DNA from: Microbacterium aerolatum
Lineage (GTDB): Bacteria > Actinomycetota > Actinomycetes > Actinomycetales > Microbacteriaceae
Direction: 5' to 3'
Assembly (NCBI RefSeq): GCF_007988825.1
Contig: NZ_BJUW01000008.1
Coordinates: 105,743-169,742 of the forward strand
DNA length: 64,000 bases
The notes below the pieces were generated by a model, which did no database searches, was not told the origin of the DNA, and was given only the letters and a program-made list of their open reading frames with translations. The position numbers were made by a program, and so were the translations under genes. This document shows positions 1 through 8,287 of this stretch, one piece after another (positions within the stretch are counted from its first letter, which is position 1; the number at the start of each line of letters is the position of its first letter).

Positions 1-413
1 TGCAGCCACAGCGCTTTCGCGCCGACGTCGACCGCCTCCTGCGCGACGCCGGGGAGGTCGTCGTGCTTGCGGAACACGTCGACGATGTCGGGGACCACCG
101 GAAGGTCGGCGAGCGACGCGTACGCGGGCTGACCGAGGATCTCGTCGGCCATGGGGTTCACGAAGTACACGTCGTACGGCGAGCTCGACAGCAGGTACGT
201 CGCGACGAAGTAGGAGGCACGTGCCGGGTTGTTCGACGCCCCGACGATCGCGACGGAGCGCGAGCGGCGCAGCAGCGCGAAGCGCTCCTGCTGGCTCGGG
301 CTCGCCCAGTTGCGACCCGGGTCCGACGCCGGAGCGACCCCAGGAAGCTCGCACGCGACGCCGTCGGTCGCGGCCGCCGGCGGCGTGAACTCGCAGGTGT
401 CGTTCGTGCTCAT
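1..413 (-). CDS. CoA-binding (YccU-type) protein, partial at window edge
   Basis: The N-terminal 137 codons are inside the window; the C-terminus lies beyond base 1. After a variable leader, the reading SVAIVGASNNPARASYFVA matches the first beta strand and glycine turn of the Rossmann-like CoA-binding domain. It is followed by VYFVNPMADEILGQPAY and VPDIVDVFRKHDDLPGV, both typical of this small cytoplasmic family. The ATG at 413 overlaps the metY stop in an ATGA junction, so translation is probably coupled to metY. The family has no settled enzymatic role; being encoded with O-acetylhomoserine sulfhydrylase suggests a role in methionine or acyl-CoA metabolism, which is inference. Family assignment is good, function unknown. 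Confidence 0.85.
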   Translation of the reverse strand, partial: MSTNDTCEFTPPAAATDGVACELPGVAPASDPGRNWASPSQQERFALLRRSRSVAIVGASNNPARASYFVATYLLSSSPYDVYFVNPMADEILGQPAYASLADLPVVPDIVDVFRKHDDLPGVAQEAVDVGAKALWL

Positions 414-1714
414 CGTGTGGCTCCGGTCGCTGCGGTGAGGGCCTGGTCGAGGTCCCAGATGATGTCGTCGGGGTCTTCCAGACCGACCGAGATCCGGATG
501 AGGTCGGCGGGAGCGCCGGCGGCGACGAGCTGCTCGGCGGTCAACTGACGGTGCGTGGTCGATGCCGGGTGGATGACGAGCGTGCGCGCGTCACCGATGT
601 TGGCGAGGTGCGAGGCGAGCTGCAGATTCTCGATCAGCGTCTCCCCCGCGGCGCGCCCGTCGTCAGCCGCGACACCGAAGGCGAACACCGAACCGGGGCC
701 GAGCGGCAGGTACTTCTTCGCGCGCTCGTGGTGAGCGTGCGACTCCAGCCCCGCCCAGGTGACGTACGAGATGCGCGGGTCGGAGTCGAGCCATTCGGCG
801 ACGATCCGCGCGTTCGCGAGGTGCGCGTCAATGCGCTGCGGCAGCGTCTCGATGCCCTGCAGCAGGTTGAACGCCGACTGCGGACTGAGCGCGGGGCCGA
901 TGTCGCGCAGCTGCTCGGAGCGGAGCTTGGTGAGGAATCCGTATTCGCCGAAGTTGTCCCACCACTTGATGCCGCCGTAGGACTCGACGGGCTCGGTCAT
1001 CTGCGGGAACTTGCCGCTTCCCCAGTCGAACGTGCCCTTCTCGATGACCACACCGCCGAGGGTCGTGCCGTGGCCGCCGAGGAACTTCGTGACCGAGTGG
1101 ATCACGATGTCGGCGCCGTGCTCGAGCGGACGCGCGAGATACGGGGTGGCGAGCGTCGCGTCGACCACGAGCGGCACACCGGCCGCGTGCGCGACCTCGG
1201 CCAGGCCCTCGATGTCGGCGATCTCACCCGAGGGGTTGCCGATCATCTCGACGTAGACGACCTTGGTCTCGGGACGGATCGCCGCTGCGTAATCGGCAGG
1301 ATCCGTCGAGGGCACGAAGGTCGTCTCCACGCCGAACCGGCGCAGCGTGACATCGAGCTGGGTGACGGTGCCGCCGTAGAGCTGTGCGGATGCGACGACG
1401 TGGTCGCCCGCGCCGACGAGAGCGGCGAACGTGATGAACTCCGCGCTCATGCCGGATGCCGTGGCGACGGCCCCGATTCCACCCTCGAGCGAGGCGAGCC
1501 GCTCCTCGAGCGCCGCGACCGTGGGGTTGCCGATGCGCGAGTAGATGTTGCCGTACTTCTGCAGGGCGAAGAGGTTTCCGGCATCCTTGGCGTCGTCGAA
1601 GACGAACGAGGTGGTCTGGTAGATCGGCACGGCGCGCGCGCCGGTGGCGGCATCCGGTGTTCCGCCGGCGTGGAGCGCGCGAGTGCGGAACCCGAAGCGG
1701 TGTTCTTCCGTCAT
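410..1714 (-). CDS. metY: O-acetyl-L-homoserine sulfhydrylase (PLP-dependent)
   Basis: A 434-residue fold-type I PLP enzyme of the Cys/Met metabolism family. It makes homocysteine directly from O-acetylhomoserine and sulfide in the cytoplasm. Visible features are the N-terminal FGFRTRALHAGG, the cofactor-contact stretch YSRIGNPTVAALEERLA (about residue 60), the PLP lysine in HSVTKFLGGHGT (about residue 210) and the C-terminal IRISVGLEDPDDIIWDLDQA. Length fits MetY (about 430) rather than MetB/MetC (about 390). An AAGGA ribosome site lies 4 nt before the ATG. It follows acs by 26 nt and overlaps the CoA-binding gene by 4 nt. The upstream sulfonate-type transporter makes a sulfur-assimilation role coherent. 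Confidence 0.95.
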   Translation of the reverse strand: MTEEHRFGFRTRALHAGGTPDAATGARAVPIYQTTSFVFDDAKDAGNLFALQKYGNIYSRIGNPTVAALEERLASLEGGIGAVATASGMSAEFITFAALVGAGDHVVASAQLYGGTVTQLDVTLRRFGVETTFVPSTDPADYAAAIRPETKVVYVEMIGNPSGEIADIEGLAEVAHAAGVPLVVDATLATPYLARPLEHGADIVIHSVTKFLGGHGTTLGGVVIEKGTFDWGSGKFPQMTEPVESYGGIKWWDNFGEYGFLTKLRSEQLRDIGPALSPQSAFNLLQGIETLPQRIDAHLANARIVAEWLDSDPRISYVTWAGLESHAHHERAKKYLPLGPGSVFAFGVAADDGRAAGETLIENLQLASHLANIGDARTLVIHPASTTHRQLTAEQLVAAGAPADLIRISVGLEDPDDIIWDLDQALTAATGATR

Positions 1715-1740
1715 GACTTCCTTCGGTGCTGTTCTCGAGT

Positions 1741-3750
1741 TCAGAACGCCGCAAGCGCGGCGGCGATGCCTTCCACTGCATCCGGATTCTGCAGCGATGT
1801 GGTGTCCCCCAGCGGCTGCGGCTCGCGGCCGGCGCGGCGGTCCTGTTCAGCCTCCCACAGTGGCGCGAGGAGCCTGCGCATGATCTTCCCCGAGCGGGTC
1901 TTGGGCAGGTCCGGGACGACGACGATATGCCGAGGTTTCGCGACCGGGCCGATCTCACGTGCGACGCGGTCGCGCAGAGCGGATGCCGCGAGATCGCCGA
2001 TGCCGGACGCCATGACGAACGCCACCACAGCCTGGCCGGTCAACGGATCGGAGACGCCGGCCGTGCCGGCCTCCCCCACCGTCGGGTCGGCGACGAGCGC
2101 AGATTCGATCTCGATCGTCGACAGCCGGTGGCCGGAGACGTTCACGACGTCGTCCAGGCGTCCGAGGATCCAGATGTACCCGTCTGCGTCCCGCGTCGCG
2201 CCATCGCCGGCGACGTAGTAGCCGCCGTACTCGCCGCGCCCGGCGTACGCCGACCAGTACGAGTCGCGGTAGCGCTGCGGGTTGCCCCACACGGTGCGGG
2301 CCATGCCCGGCCAGGGCCGCCGAACGACGAGGGTACCTGAGCGTCCTGCCGCGACCTCGTCGCCCTGCTCGTCCACCACTGCGACGTCGATGCCGGGGAG
2401 CGCCACCGACGCCGACCCAGGCTTGAGCGCGGTCACCCCTGGCAGCGGCACGATCATGGCGGCGCCCGTCTCGGACTGCCACCACGTGTCGATGATCGGC
2501 AGCTCGTCGCGCCCGAAGGTGCGGCGGAACCAGACCCAGGCCTCCGGGTTGATCGCCTCGCCGACGGTGCCGAGCAGGCGGATGCTGGACAGGTCGTGGC
2601 CACCCGGCAGCGTGTCACCGAACCAGGTCATGAACGTGCGGATGAGCGTGGGCGCCGTGTAGTACACCGTCACGCCGTAGCGCTCGATTATCTCGAGGTG
2701 CCGTTCGCGATGCGGGCTGTCGGGCGTTCCCTCGTAGATCACCTGGGTCAGGCCGTTCGAGAGCGGGCCGTAGATCTCGTAGGTGTGCGCGGTCACCCAG
2801 GCGAGGTCGGCGGTGCACCAGTGCACGTCGTCGGGCTTGGCGTCGAAGTGCGCCCAGTGCGCCCAGCTCGCGTGTGCGAGGTAGCCGCCGGAGGTGTGTA
2901 CGAGCCCCTTCGGCTTCCCGGTGGTGCCGGAGGTGTAGATGATGAAGAGCGGATGCTCCGCCTCGAACGGCTGCGCCTCATGCGTCTTTGCGGCGGTGTC
3001 GACGACATCATGCCACCAGACGTCGCGTCCCTCGGTCCATGCCACATCCTGACCGGTGCGGCGGACCACGAGCACGTGTTCGAGGGCTGGCAGGTCGGCG
3101 GCGGCGATGTCAGCGGCGGACTTTACCTCGACGGCGGTGCCGCGCCGGAACTGGCCGTCGCTGGTGACCAACAGCTTGGCGTCGGTGTCGGCGAGACGGA
3201 AGCGTACGGCCTCGGCCGAGAATCCGCCGAACACGAGCGAATGCACAGCGCCGATGCGTGCGCACGCCAGGGCGATGACCACCGTCTCGATGAGCACCGG
3301 AAGGTAAACGACGACACGGTCCCCCGGCACGATGCCGAGCGCGGTGAGCGCGTTGGCTGCCTGCGAGACGCGGCGCTGCAGATCGGCGTAGGTCACGGCG
3401 GTGCGGTCGCCGGGCTCGCCCTCGAAGTGCAGCGCGACCTTGTCGCCCCGACCGGCCTCGACGTGCCGGTCGACGCAGTTGTAGGCGACGTTGAGCGTCC
3501 CGCCGGTGAACCACCGCGCCGACGGGATCGCGCCGTCGGTCGGCGGGTTCCACTCCAGAGCCGTGTGCCACGGTGTCGCCCAGTCCAGCCGCTTGGCGGC
3601 GCCCTCCCAGAAGGCGATCGGGTCGGCATCCGACTGACCGTAGATCTCCTCGGTGACGTTCGCCTGCGCGCGGAACTCCGGCGACGGCGGGAAGACGCGG
3701 TCCTCGATCAGGCGGGCTTCGGTCTGGCTCGTCTCATCGATCAGGTCCAT
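1741..3750 (-). CDS. acs: Acetyl-CoA synthetase (AMP-forming)
   Basis: Activates acetate with ATP and CoA to acetyl-CoA through acetyl-AMP. The 669 residues match the Acs family. Visible motifs are the P-loop YTSGTTGKPKGLVHT, the acyl-pocket sequence DTWWQSETG, GDGATRDADGYIWILGR, and the C-terminal acetylatable lysine in PKTRSGKIMRR. The retained double tryptophan is the family signature for acetate rather than larger acyl groups. The open frame runs on upstream, but the family N-terminus (MDLIDETSQTEARL) fixes the ATG at 3750, which overlaps the end of the permease gene by 10 nt. It is unusual to find acs inside a sulfonate-type ABC transporter/metY operon. It may supply acetyl-CoA for homoserine acetylation (inference). 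Confidence 0.95.
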   Translation of the reverse strand: MDLIDETSQTEARLIEDRVFPPSPEFRAQANVTEEIYGQSDADPIAFWEGAAKRLDWATPWHTALEWNPPTDGAIPSARWFTGGTLNVAYNCVDRHVEAGRGDKVALHFEGEPGDRTAVTYADLQRRVSQAANALTALGIVPGDRVVVYLPVLIETVVIALACARIGAVHSLVFGGFSAEAVRFRLADTDAKLLVTSDGQFRRGTAVEVKSAADIAAADLPALEHVLVVRRTGQDVAWTEGRDVWWHDVVDTAAKTHEAQPFEAEHPLFIIYTSGTTGKPKGLVHTSGGYLAHASWAHWAHFDAKPDDVHWCTADLAWVTAHTYEIYGPLSNGLTQVIYEGTPDSPHRERHLEIIERYGVTVYYTAPTLIRTFMTWFGDTLPGGHDLSSIRLLGTVGEAINPEAWVWFRRTFGRDELPIIDTWWQSETGAAMIVPLPGVTALKPGSASVALPGIDVAVVDEQGDEVAAGRSGTLVVRRPWPGMARTVWGNPQRYRDSYWSAYAGRGEYGGYYVAGDGATRDADGYIWILGRLDDVVNVSGHRLSTIEIESALVADPTVGEAGTAGVSDPLTGQAVVAFVMASGIGDLAASALRDRVAREIGPVAKPRHIVVVPDLPKTRSGKIMRRLLAPLWEAEQDRRAGREPQPLGDTTSLQNPDAVEGIAAALAAF

Positions 3751-4607
3751 CGCTTGAGCAGTCGCCTTTCGATGAAGCCGAGGATCGCGTTGGTGATCGT
3801 GCCCAGCAGTGCGAGCAGGACGATCGCGAGGAGGATGCGGTCGACACGACCGTTGTTCTGCGAGTCGTCGAGCAGGAAGCCGAGGCCCATCGAGGAGGCG
3901 ATCAGCTCGGCCGCGACGAGGAAGAGCCACGATTGCGCGAGCGCCAGGCGCAGACCGGACATCACTGACGGGATGACGGCCGGCAGCTGCACCGTGCGGA
4001 ACAGTGACCAGCCCCGCAGGCTGAACGAGCGGCCGGCCTCGACGAGATGCGGGTCGACGTGCCGCAGGGCGTCGGCCACGGTCGTGTACACCGGGAAGAA
4101 CGCGCCGATCGCGATCAGCGTGACCTTCGACTCCTCGCCGATCTGCATCCACAGGATCAGCAACGGCACCCAGGCGAGCGACGGGACGGCGCGGAGGGCT
4201 GCGAGCGTCGGGCTCAGCAGCACGTCGCCCAGCTTCGAGAGGCCGACGATGGCGGCGATGGCGAGGCCGATCAGCGAACCGATCGCGAAGCCGAGCAGCA
4301 CACGCTGCACCGAGATCGCGATGTGGGTCCACAGCTGCCCGCGTTCGGCGAGCTCGACTCCGGCGGTGAAGACCGACGCGGGGGTCGGAAGCCGGTACGT
4401 CGGCACCAGGCCCGAGGTCGTGGCGATCTGCCAGGCGACGAGGATGACGACGGGGACCAGGAGCCCGCCGATGAGGCGGACTCCTGGGCGGCTCCACGGA
4501 CCCCGGGGCGCAGCATCCGTGTTCCGTCCGCGGCCGGCGGCGAACTCACGCGCCTCCCGCGAGTCTGCGGGAACGGTCACGCGCTGGTCCGGGATCGATG
4601 CGCTCAC
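3741..4607 (-). CDS. ABC transporter permease, sulfonate/nitrate/taurine type
   Basis: A 288-residue inner-membrane permease of the SsuC/TauC/NrtB type. After a polar leader of about 45 residues come about six hydrophobic spans, beginning GLLVPVVILVAWQIATTSG. The cytoplasmic coupling loop reads DALRHVDPHLVEAGRSFSLRG (quoted in part; the EAGRSF core near residue 190 is the EAA-type motif). Its start overlaps the stop of the binding-protein gene by 4 nt, and its end overlaps acs by 10 nt. Substrate cannot be told from sequence alone. The adjacent metY favours an organosulfur compound, probably an aliphatic sulfonate. Confidence 0.88.
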   Translation of the reverse strand: MSASIPDQRVTVPADSREAREFAAGRGRNTDAAPRGPWSRPGVRLIGGLLVPVVILVAWQIATTSGLVPTYRLPTPASVFTAGVELAERGQLWTHIAISVQRVLLGFAIGSLIGLAIAAIVGLSKLGDVLLSPTLAALRAVPSLAWVPLLILWMQIGEESKVTLIAIGAFFPVYTTVADALRHVDPHLVEAGRSFSLRGWSLFRTVQLPAVIPSVMSGLRLALAQSWLFLVAAELIASSMGLGFLLDDSQNNGRVDRILLAIVLLALLGTITNAILGFIERRLLKRWT

Positions 4608-5635
4608 TCTCCTGCGACCGCCTTCTCGGCGAAGTCGGCGAAGATGATCTCGGACAGGGCCTTGTCGACGGCATCCTGACCGCCCTGCACGTCACCGGAG
4701 TCGACGATCACCGGAGCGATCTTCTCGAGGACCTCGAGCTGCGCGTCGCCGGGGACGCCGCTGACGTCGAGGTTCGAGCGCTCCTCGATGACCGTGGTGG
4801 CCACGTCGATGTCGATCCCGGCCGCATCGGCGAGCAGCTGCGCGGTCTCCTCGGGGTTCTCGAGCGCCCACACACGCGCCTGCTCGTAGGCGTCGACGAC
4901 GGCCTGTGCGAGGTCGGCGTGGTCGGTGATGAACTCCTCGGTCGCGTTGAGGAAGCCGTAGGTGTTGAAGTCGACGTTGCGGTAGATCAGCTGGTCACCG
5001 GTCTCCACCTCGGCTGCCGCCATGATCGGGTCGAGGCCCGACCACGCGTCGACGGAACCGCCGTCGAGTGCCGCGCGGCCGTCGGCGTGCTGCAGGTTCT
5101 GCACCTCGATGTCGTCGACGCTGAGGCCGGCGGACTCGAGAGCCTGCAGGAGGAAGAAGTACGGGTCGGTGCCCTTGGTCGCGGCGACCGAGGTGCCGGC
5201 GAGGTCCTCGACGGAGGTGATGTCGCTGTCGGGGCCGACGACGATGGCCGACCACTCCGGCTGCGAGTAGATGTCGATGACCTTGATGGGCGAGCCGTTG
5301 GCGCGGGCGAGCAGCGCTGCCGAGCCGGCAGTCGAGCCGACGTCGACCGAGCCCGAGCGCAGCAGCTCATTGGCCTTGTTGGAGCCGGCGGACTGCACCC
5401 ACTCGACGGTGACGTCGTCGCCGAGGATGTCGTCGAGGATGCCCTGGTCCTTGATGACGAGGCTGAGCGGGTTGTATGTCGCCCAGTCGACGGTCACGGT
5501 GCTCGCGGACCATTCGCTGGATGCGTCGGCGGGTGCCGCGTCGGCGTTCTCGCCTGCGACGCAGCCGGATGCCATGAGCATCATCGCACCGGCGATCGCG
5601 GTCGCAGGGACGATTCGGCGGGTGATGAGGCTCAT
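4604..5635 (-). CDS. ABC transporter substrate-binding lipoprotein, sulfonate type
   Basis: A 343-residue exported lipoprotein. The signal peptide MSLITRRIVPATAIAGAMM ends at a lipobox-like LMASGC, so the mature protein would be anchored by its N-terminal cysteine. The mature part has the NMT1/SsuA layout: VTVDWATYNPLSLVIKDQG near the start, NELLRSGSVDVGSTAGSAA (the helix that samples ligand) and EDLAGTSVAATKGTDPYFFL. It is coupled to the ATPase gene upstream (4-nt overlap) and to the permease downstream (4-nt overlap). Ligand is predicted to be a sulfonate or similar anion by family and by the metY neighbour; nitrate- or taurine-type ligands cannot be excluded. Confidence 0.88.
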   Translation of the reverse strand: MSLITRRIVPATAIAGAMMLMASGCVAGENADAAPADASSEWSASTVTVDWATYNPLSLVIKDQGILDDILGDDVTVEWVQSAGSNKANELLRSGSVDVGSTAGSAALLARANGSPIKVIDIYSQPEWSAIVVGPDSDITSVEDLAGTSVAATKGTDPYFFLLQALESAGLSVDDIEVQNLQHADGRAALDGGSVDAWSGLDPIMAAAEVETGDQLIYRNVDFNTYGFLNATEEFITDHADLAQAVVDAYEQARVWALENPEETAQLLADAAGIDIDVATTVIEERSNLDVSGVPGDAQLEVLEKIAPVIVDSGDVQGGQDAVDKALSEIIFADFAEKAVAGE

Positions 5636-6477
5636 CGGGTCTCCAGTGTGCTGTGGTGGGTGTCGACGCCGAGTCCTTCGAGGAGTTCGGCGCGCAGGTC
5701 CGCGATGCCGCGATCGGCGCGGTCTCGCGGTCGGATGCCGGGAACGCTGATGGTGCGCGCGATCGAGGTGGCATCCGGGTCGGGGTCGACGGTCAGCGAG
5801 CGCAGCAGCAGCACGCGGTCCGCGAGGTAGAGGGCCTCTTCGACGTCATGCGTCACGAGGAGGATGGTGGTGGGCTCCGCGGCGTGGATGTCGAGCAGCA
5901 GATCCTGCATCCGCAGGCGAGTCAGCGCGTCGAGAGCGCCGAAGGGCTCGTCGAGCAGCAGCACGCTGGGGTTGCGGGCGAGAGCGCGGGCGAGCGAGGC
6001 GCGCTGCGCCATGCCGCCGGAGACCTCGCGCGGGCGCTGGTTCGCGGCGTGCTCGAGGCCGACGAGGCTGAGCAGTTCGCTGACGCGGTCCTTGCGGGCG
6101 CGGCCGCGGAGACGGCGGGGCAGGCCGAGCTCGACGTTCTGGGCGAGGGTGCGCCACGGGAGCAGTCGCGGCTCCTGGAAGGAGACGGCGGTGCGCTCGT
6201 CGGTGTCGGTGACGCCGGACCCGTCGATCGTGATCACGCCGCCGCTCTGGGTGTCGAGTCCCGCGATGAGACGCAGGAGCGTCGACTTTCCGCATCCGGA
6301 CGGTCCGACGACGGCGACGATCTCGCCGGCGCCGAGGTCGATGTCGAGGCCGCGAAGCACCTGGCGACGCCCTTCGGCGACCGGGAAATGGCGCTCCACA
6401 CCTTCCAGGCTCACGGCGGTCGCGGCGCCGGAGGGCGCGACGGTCTCAGCGCGCGACGAGAGGAGTGCGGAGGTCAT
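5632..6477 (-). CDS. ABC transporter ATP-binding protein, sulfonate type
   Basis: A 281-residue ATPase that powers the neighbouring permease. It shows Walker A GPSGCGKST (about residue 60), Q-loop VSFQEPRLLPWRT, signature VSGGMAQRASLARAL, Walker B VLLLDEPFGALD and the switch histidine in LLVTHDVEEAL. The Q-loop ending in LLPW is typical of SsuB/TauB/NrtD ATPases. First gene of a minus-strand operon that runs through binding protein, permease, acs and metY. GGAGG lies almost against the ATG (1 nt), an unusually short spacing, so either initiation is atypical or the true start differs slightly. The upstream region holds a spaced inverted repeat. Confidence 0.92.
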   Translation of the reverse strand: MTSALLSSRAETVAPSGAATAVSLEGVERHFPVAEGRRQVLRGLDIDLGAGEIVAVVGPSGCGKSTLLRLIAGLDTQSGGVITIDGSGVTDTDERTAVSFQEPRLLPWRTLAQNVELGLPRRLRGRARKDRVSELLSLVGLEHAANQRPREVSGGMAQRASLARALARNPSVLLLDEPFGALDALTRLRMQDLLLDIHAAEPTTILLVTHDVEEALYLADRVLLLRSLTVDPDPDATSIARTISVPGIRPRDRADRGIADLRAELLEGLGVDTHHSTLETR

Positions 6478-6504
6478 GCCTCCATCGTCGCGGAGCAGGG
6501 CGAA

Positions 6505-6536
6505 TGTGACGAGTCGCGCCGTAATGTTCCGTCACA
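6505..6536. promoter_or_regulatory. Spaced inverted repeat upstream of the ABC/acs/metY operon
   Basis: TGTGACG at 6505-6511 and its exact complement CGTCACA at 6530-6536 are separated by 18 nt, about 30 bp upstream of the ATPase start. The position suits an operator for a sulfur- or carbon-responsive regulator. The spacing is too wide for a standard CRP site (TGTGA-N6-TCACA). Only the symmetry is seen; the regulator is unknown. Confidence 0.3.
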
Positions 6537-6564
6537 ACCGGCGAATCTCGTGTATACGGGAACG

Positions 6565-6604
6565 CGAAACGGGCCGCCATCCCGAAGGATGACGGCCCGT
6601 TTCG
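6565..6604 (-). terminator. Hairpin terminator downstream of rpsA
   Basis: Arms of 17 nt (6565-6581 and 6588-6604) around a 6-nt loop. The single imperfect position is a G-U wobble when read as minus-strand RNA, which points to use by the rpsA transcript. It begins 10 nt after the rpsA stop. There is no strong T-run. Confidence 0.7.
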
Positions 6605-6614
6605 TCAGTGATGC

Positions 6615-8078
6615 TTACGCGTTGCCGCCCGAGAGCTTCTCGCGCAGAGCGGCGAGAGCCTCGTCATCGGCGAGCGTGCCGGCGCCGGTGGAGTCGCTCG
6701 CGAACGACTGACCAGCGGCTGCGCCGAAGTCGTCGCCAGCGGCGGCCTCGGCCTCGGCTGCCTTCGCAACCGCAGCCTTGTGGGCCTCCCAGCGAGCCTG
6801 GGCCGCAGCGTACTCCTGCTCCCATGCCTCGCGCTGAGCGTCGAAGCCTTCCTTCCACGCACCGGTCTCGGGGTCGAAGCCCTCCGGGTACTTGTACTCG
6901 CCGTTGTCGTCGTACTCGGCGAGCATGCCGTACAGGGCCGGGTCGAACTCGGTGCCGTTGGGGTCGACCGACTCGTTGGCCTGCTTGAGCGACAGCGAGA
7001 TGCGGCGACGCTCGAGGTCGATGTCGATGACCTTGACGAAGACCTCTTCGCCGACGGAGACGACCTGCTCAGCCAGCTCGACGTGCTTGCTGGAGAGCTC
7101 GGAGATGTGCACGAGGCCCTCGATGCCGTCTGCGACGCGGACGAACGCACCGAACGGAACGAGCTTGGTGACCTTGCCCGCAGCGATCTGGCCGATCGCG
7201 TGGGTGCGGGCGAAGACCTGCCACGGGTCCTCCTGCGTCGCCTTCAGCGACAGGGAGACGCGCTCGCGGTCGAGGTCGACCTCGAGGATCTCGACGGTGA
7301 CCTCCTGGCCGACCTCGACGACCTCGGAGGCGTGCTCGATGTGCTTCCAGGACAGCTCGGAGACGTGCACGAGGCCGTCAACGCCGCCCAGGTCGACGAA
7401 CGCACCGAAGTTGACGATCGACGAGACCTGGCCCTTGCGGACCTGGCCCTTGTGCAGGTTGTTGAGGAACGTCGTGCGCGACTCGGACTGCGTCTGCTCG
7501 AGCAGAGCGCGGCGCGAGAGCACCACGTTGTTGCGGTTCTTGTCCAGCTCGAGGATCTTCGCCTCGATCTCCTGGCCCAGGTACGGGGTCAGGTCGCGGA
7601 CGCGACGCAGCTCGATGAGCGATGCCGGCAGGAAGCCACGGAGGCCGATGTCGACGATGAGTCCACCCTTGACGACCTCGATGACCGTACCGGTGACGAC
7701 GCCGTCGTCTTCCTTGATCTTCTCGACGTCGCCCCAGGCGCGCTCGTACTGCGCACGCTTCTTGGAGAGGATCAGACGGCCTTCCTTGTCCTCCTTCTGG
7801 AGAACGAGAGCCTCGACCTCGTCGCCGACCTTGACGACCTCGTTGGGGTCTACGTCGTGCTTGATGGAAAGTTCGCGGGAGGGGATGACACCCTCGGTCT
7901 TGTATCCGACGTCGAGCAGAACCTCATCGCGGTCGATCTTGACGATCGTGCCTTCGATGATGTCGCCGTCGTTGAAGAACTTCAGAGTCTTCTCGACCGC
8001 GGCCAGGAAGTCCTCAGCAGATCCGATGTCGTTGATGGCGACCTGCTTGGTGGCCGGGGCGGTCGTTGCGGTAGTCAT
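6615..8078 (-). CDS. rpsA: 30S ribosomal protein S1
   Basis: A 487-residue protein with four S1 RNA-binding domains, at about residues 36-105, 122-190, 207-277 and 294-364. They begin GDIIEGTIVKIDRDEVLLDVG, VVTGTVIEVVKGG (shorter), VRKGQVSSIVNFGAFVDLGG and IAAGKVTKLVPFGAFVRV, each quoted in part. It binds mRNA on the small subunit and helps initiation. Four domains plus a charged Ala/Glu-rich tail is the actinobacterial form; enterobacterial S1 has six. The frame is open up to 8174, but MTTATTAPATKQVAIND at 8078 with AAGGA upstream is the natural start. Monocistronic, with its own terminator. Confidence 0.97.
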   Translation of the reverse strand: MTTATTAPATKQVAINDIGSAEDFLAAVEKTLKFFNDGDIIEGTIVKIDRDEVLLDVGYKTEGVIPSRELSIKHDVDPNEVVKVGDEVEALVLQKEDKEGRLILSKKRAQYERAWGDVEKIKEDDGVVTGTVIEVVKGGLIVDIGLRGFLPASLIELRRVRDLTPYLGQEIEAKILELDKNRNNVVLSRRALLEQTQSESRTTFLNNLHKGQVRKGQVSSIVNFGAFVDLGGVDGLVHVSELSWKHIEHASEVVEVGQEVTVEILEVDLDRERVSLSLKATQEDPWQVFARTHAIGQIAAGKVTKLVPFGAFVRVADGIEGLVHISELSSKHVELAEQVVSVGEEVFVKVIDIDLERRRISLSLKQANESVDPNGTEFDPALYGMLAEYDDNGEYKYPEGFDPETGAWKEGFDAQREAWEQEYAAAQARWEAHKAAVAKAAEAEAAAGDDFGAAAGQSFASDSTGAGTLADDEALAALREKLSGGNA

Positions 8079-8239
8079 GTAGTGGGTTGTCCTTGTGGGT
8101 GGATACTCGGGCCCGACCGGTTTCACGCATGCGTGATCTCGCCGGAAGAGCGAATGGATTTGGTTGGATTGCACTCAGGCGCGCGTGTGCACGCCACGAG
8201 TGACACTTCAGAATATCAGAGAATCCGCTTCTGTGACTC

Positions 8240-8248
8240 TGTGGATAA
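8240..8248 (-). promoter_or_regulatory. Perfect DnaA-box 9-mer
   Basis: TTATCCACA reads on the minus strand between the divergent rpsA and lipoprotein genes. It is an exact match to the classical DnaA box. It is a single copy here, so it is not an origin. It could titrate DnaA or modulate the flanking promoters, or be chance. Confidence 0.35.
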
Positions 8249-8275
8249 GTCAGGCGGGATGCCGCGGGTTCGCGT

Positions 8276-8281
8276 TAGCGT
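8276..8281 (+). promoter_or_regulatory. -10 element for a leaderless lipoprotein mRNA
   Basis: TAGCGT lies 6 nt before the GTG at 8288, and no ribosome binding site is visible at that start. This spacing places the transcription start at or next to the start codon. Confidence 0.45.
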
Positions 8282-8287
8282 GAGCGG

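Noticed and set aside
1741..3750. acs as a sulfoacetate-CoA or other acyl-CoA ligase, given the sulfonate-type transporter
   Set aside because: The acetate-pocket motif DTWWQSETG with both tryptophans and all other Acs motifs are intact, so acetate is the expected substrate.
8079..8174. Upstream extension of rpsA to 8174
   Set aside because: AAGGA lies just before the ATG at 8078 and the added residues match no S1 protein.
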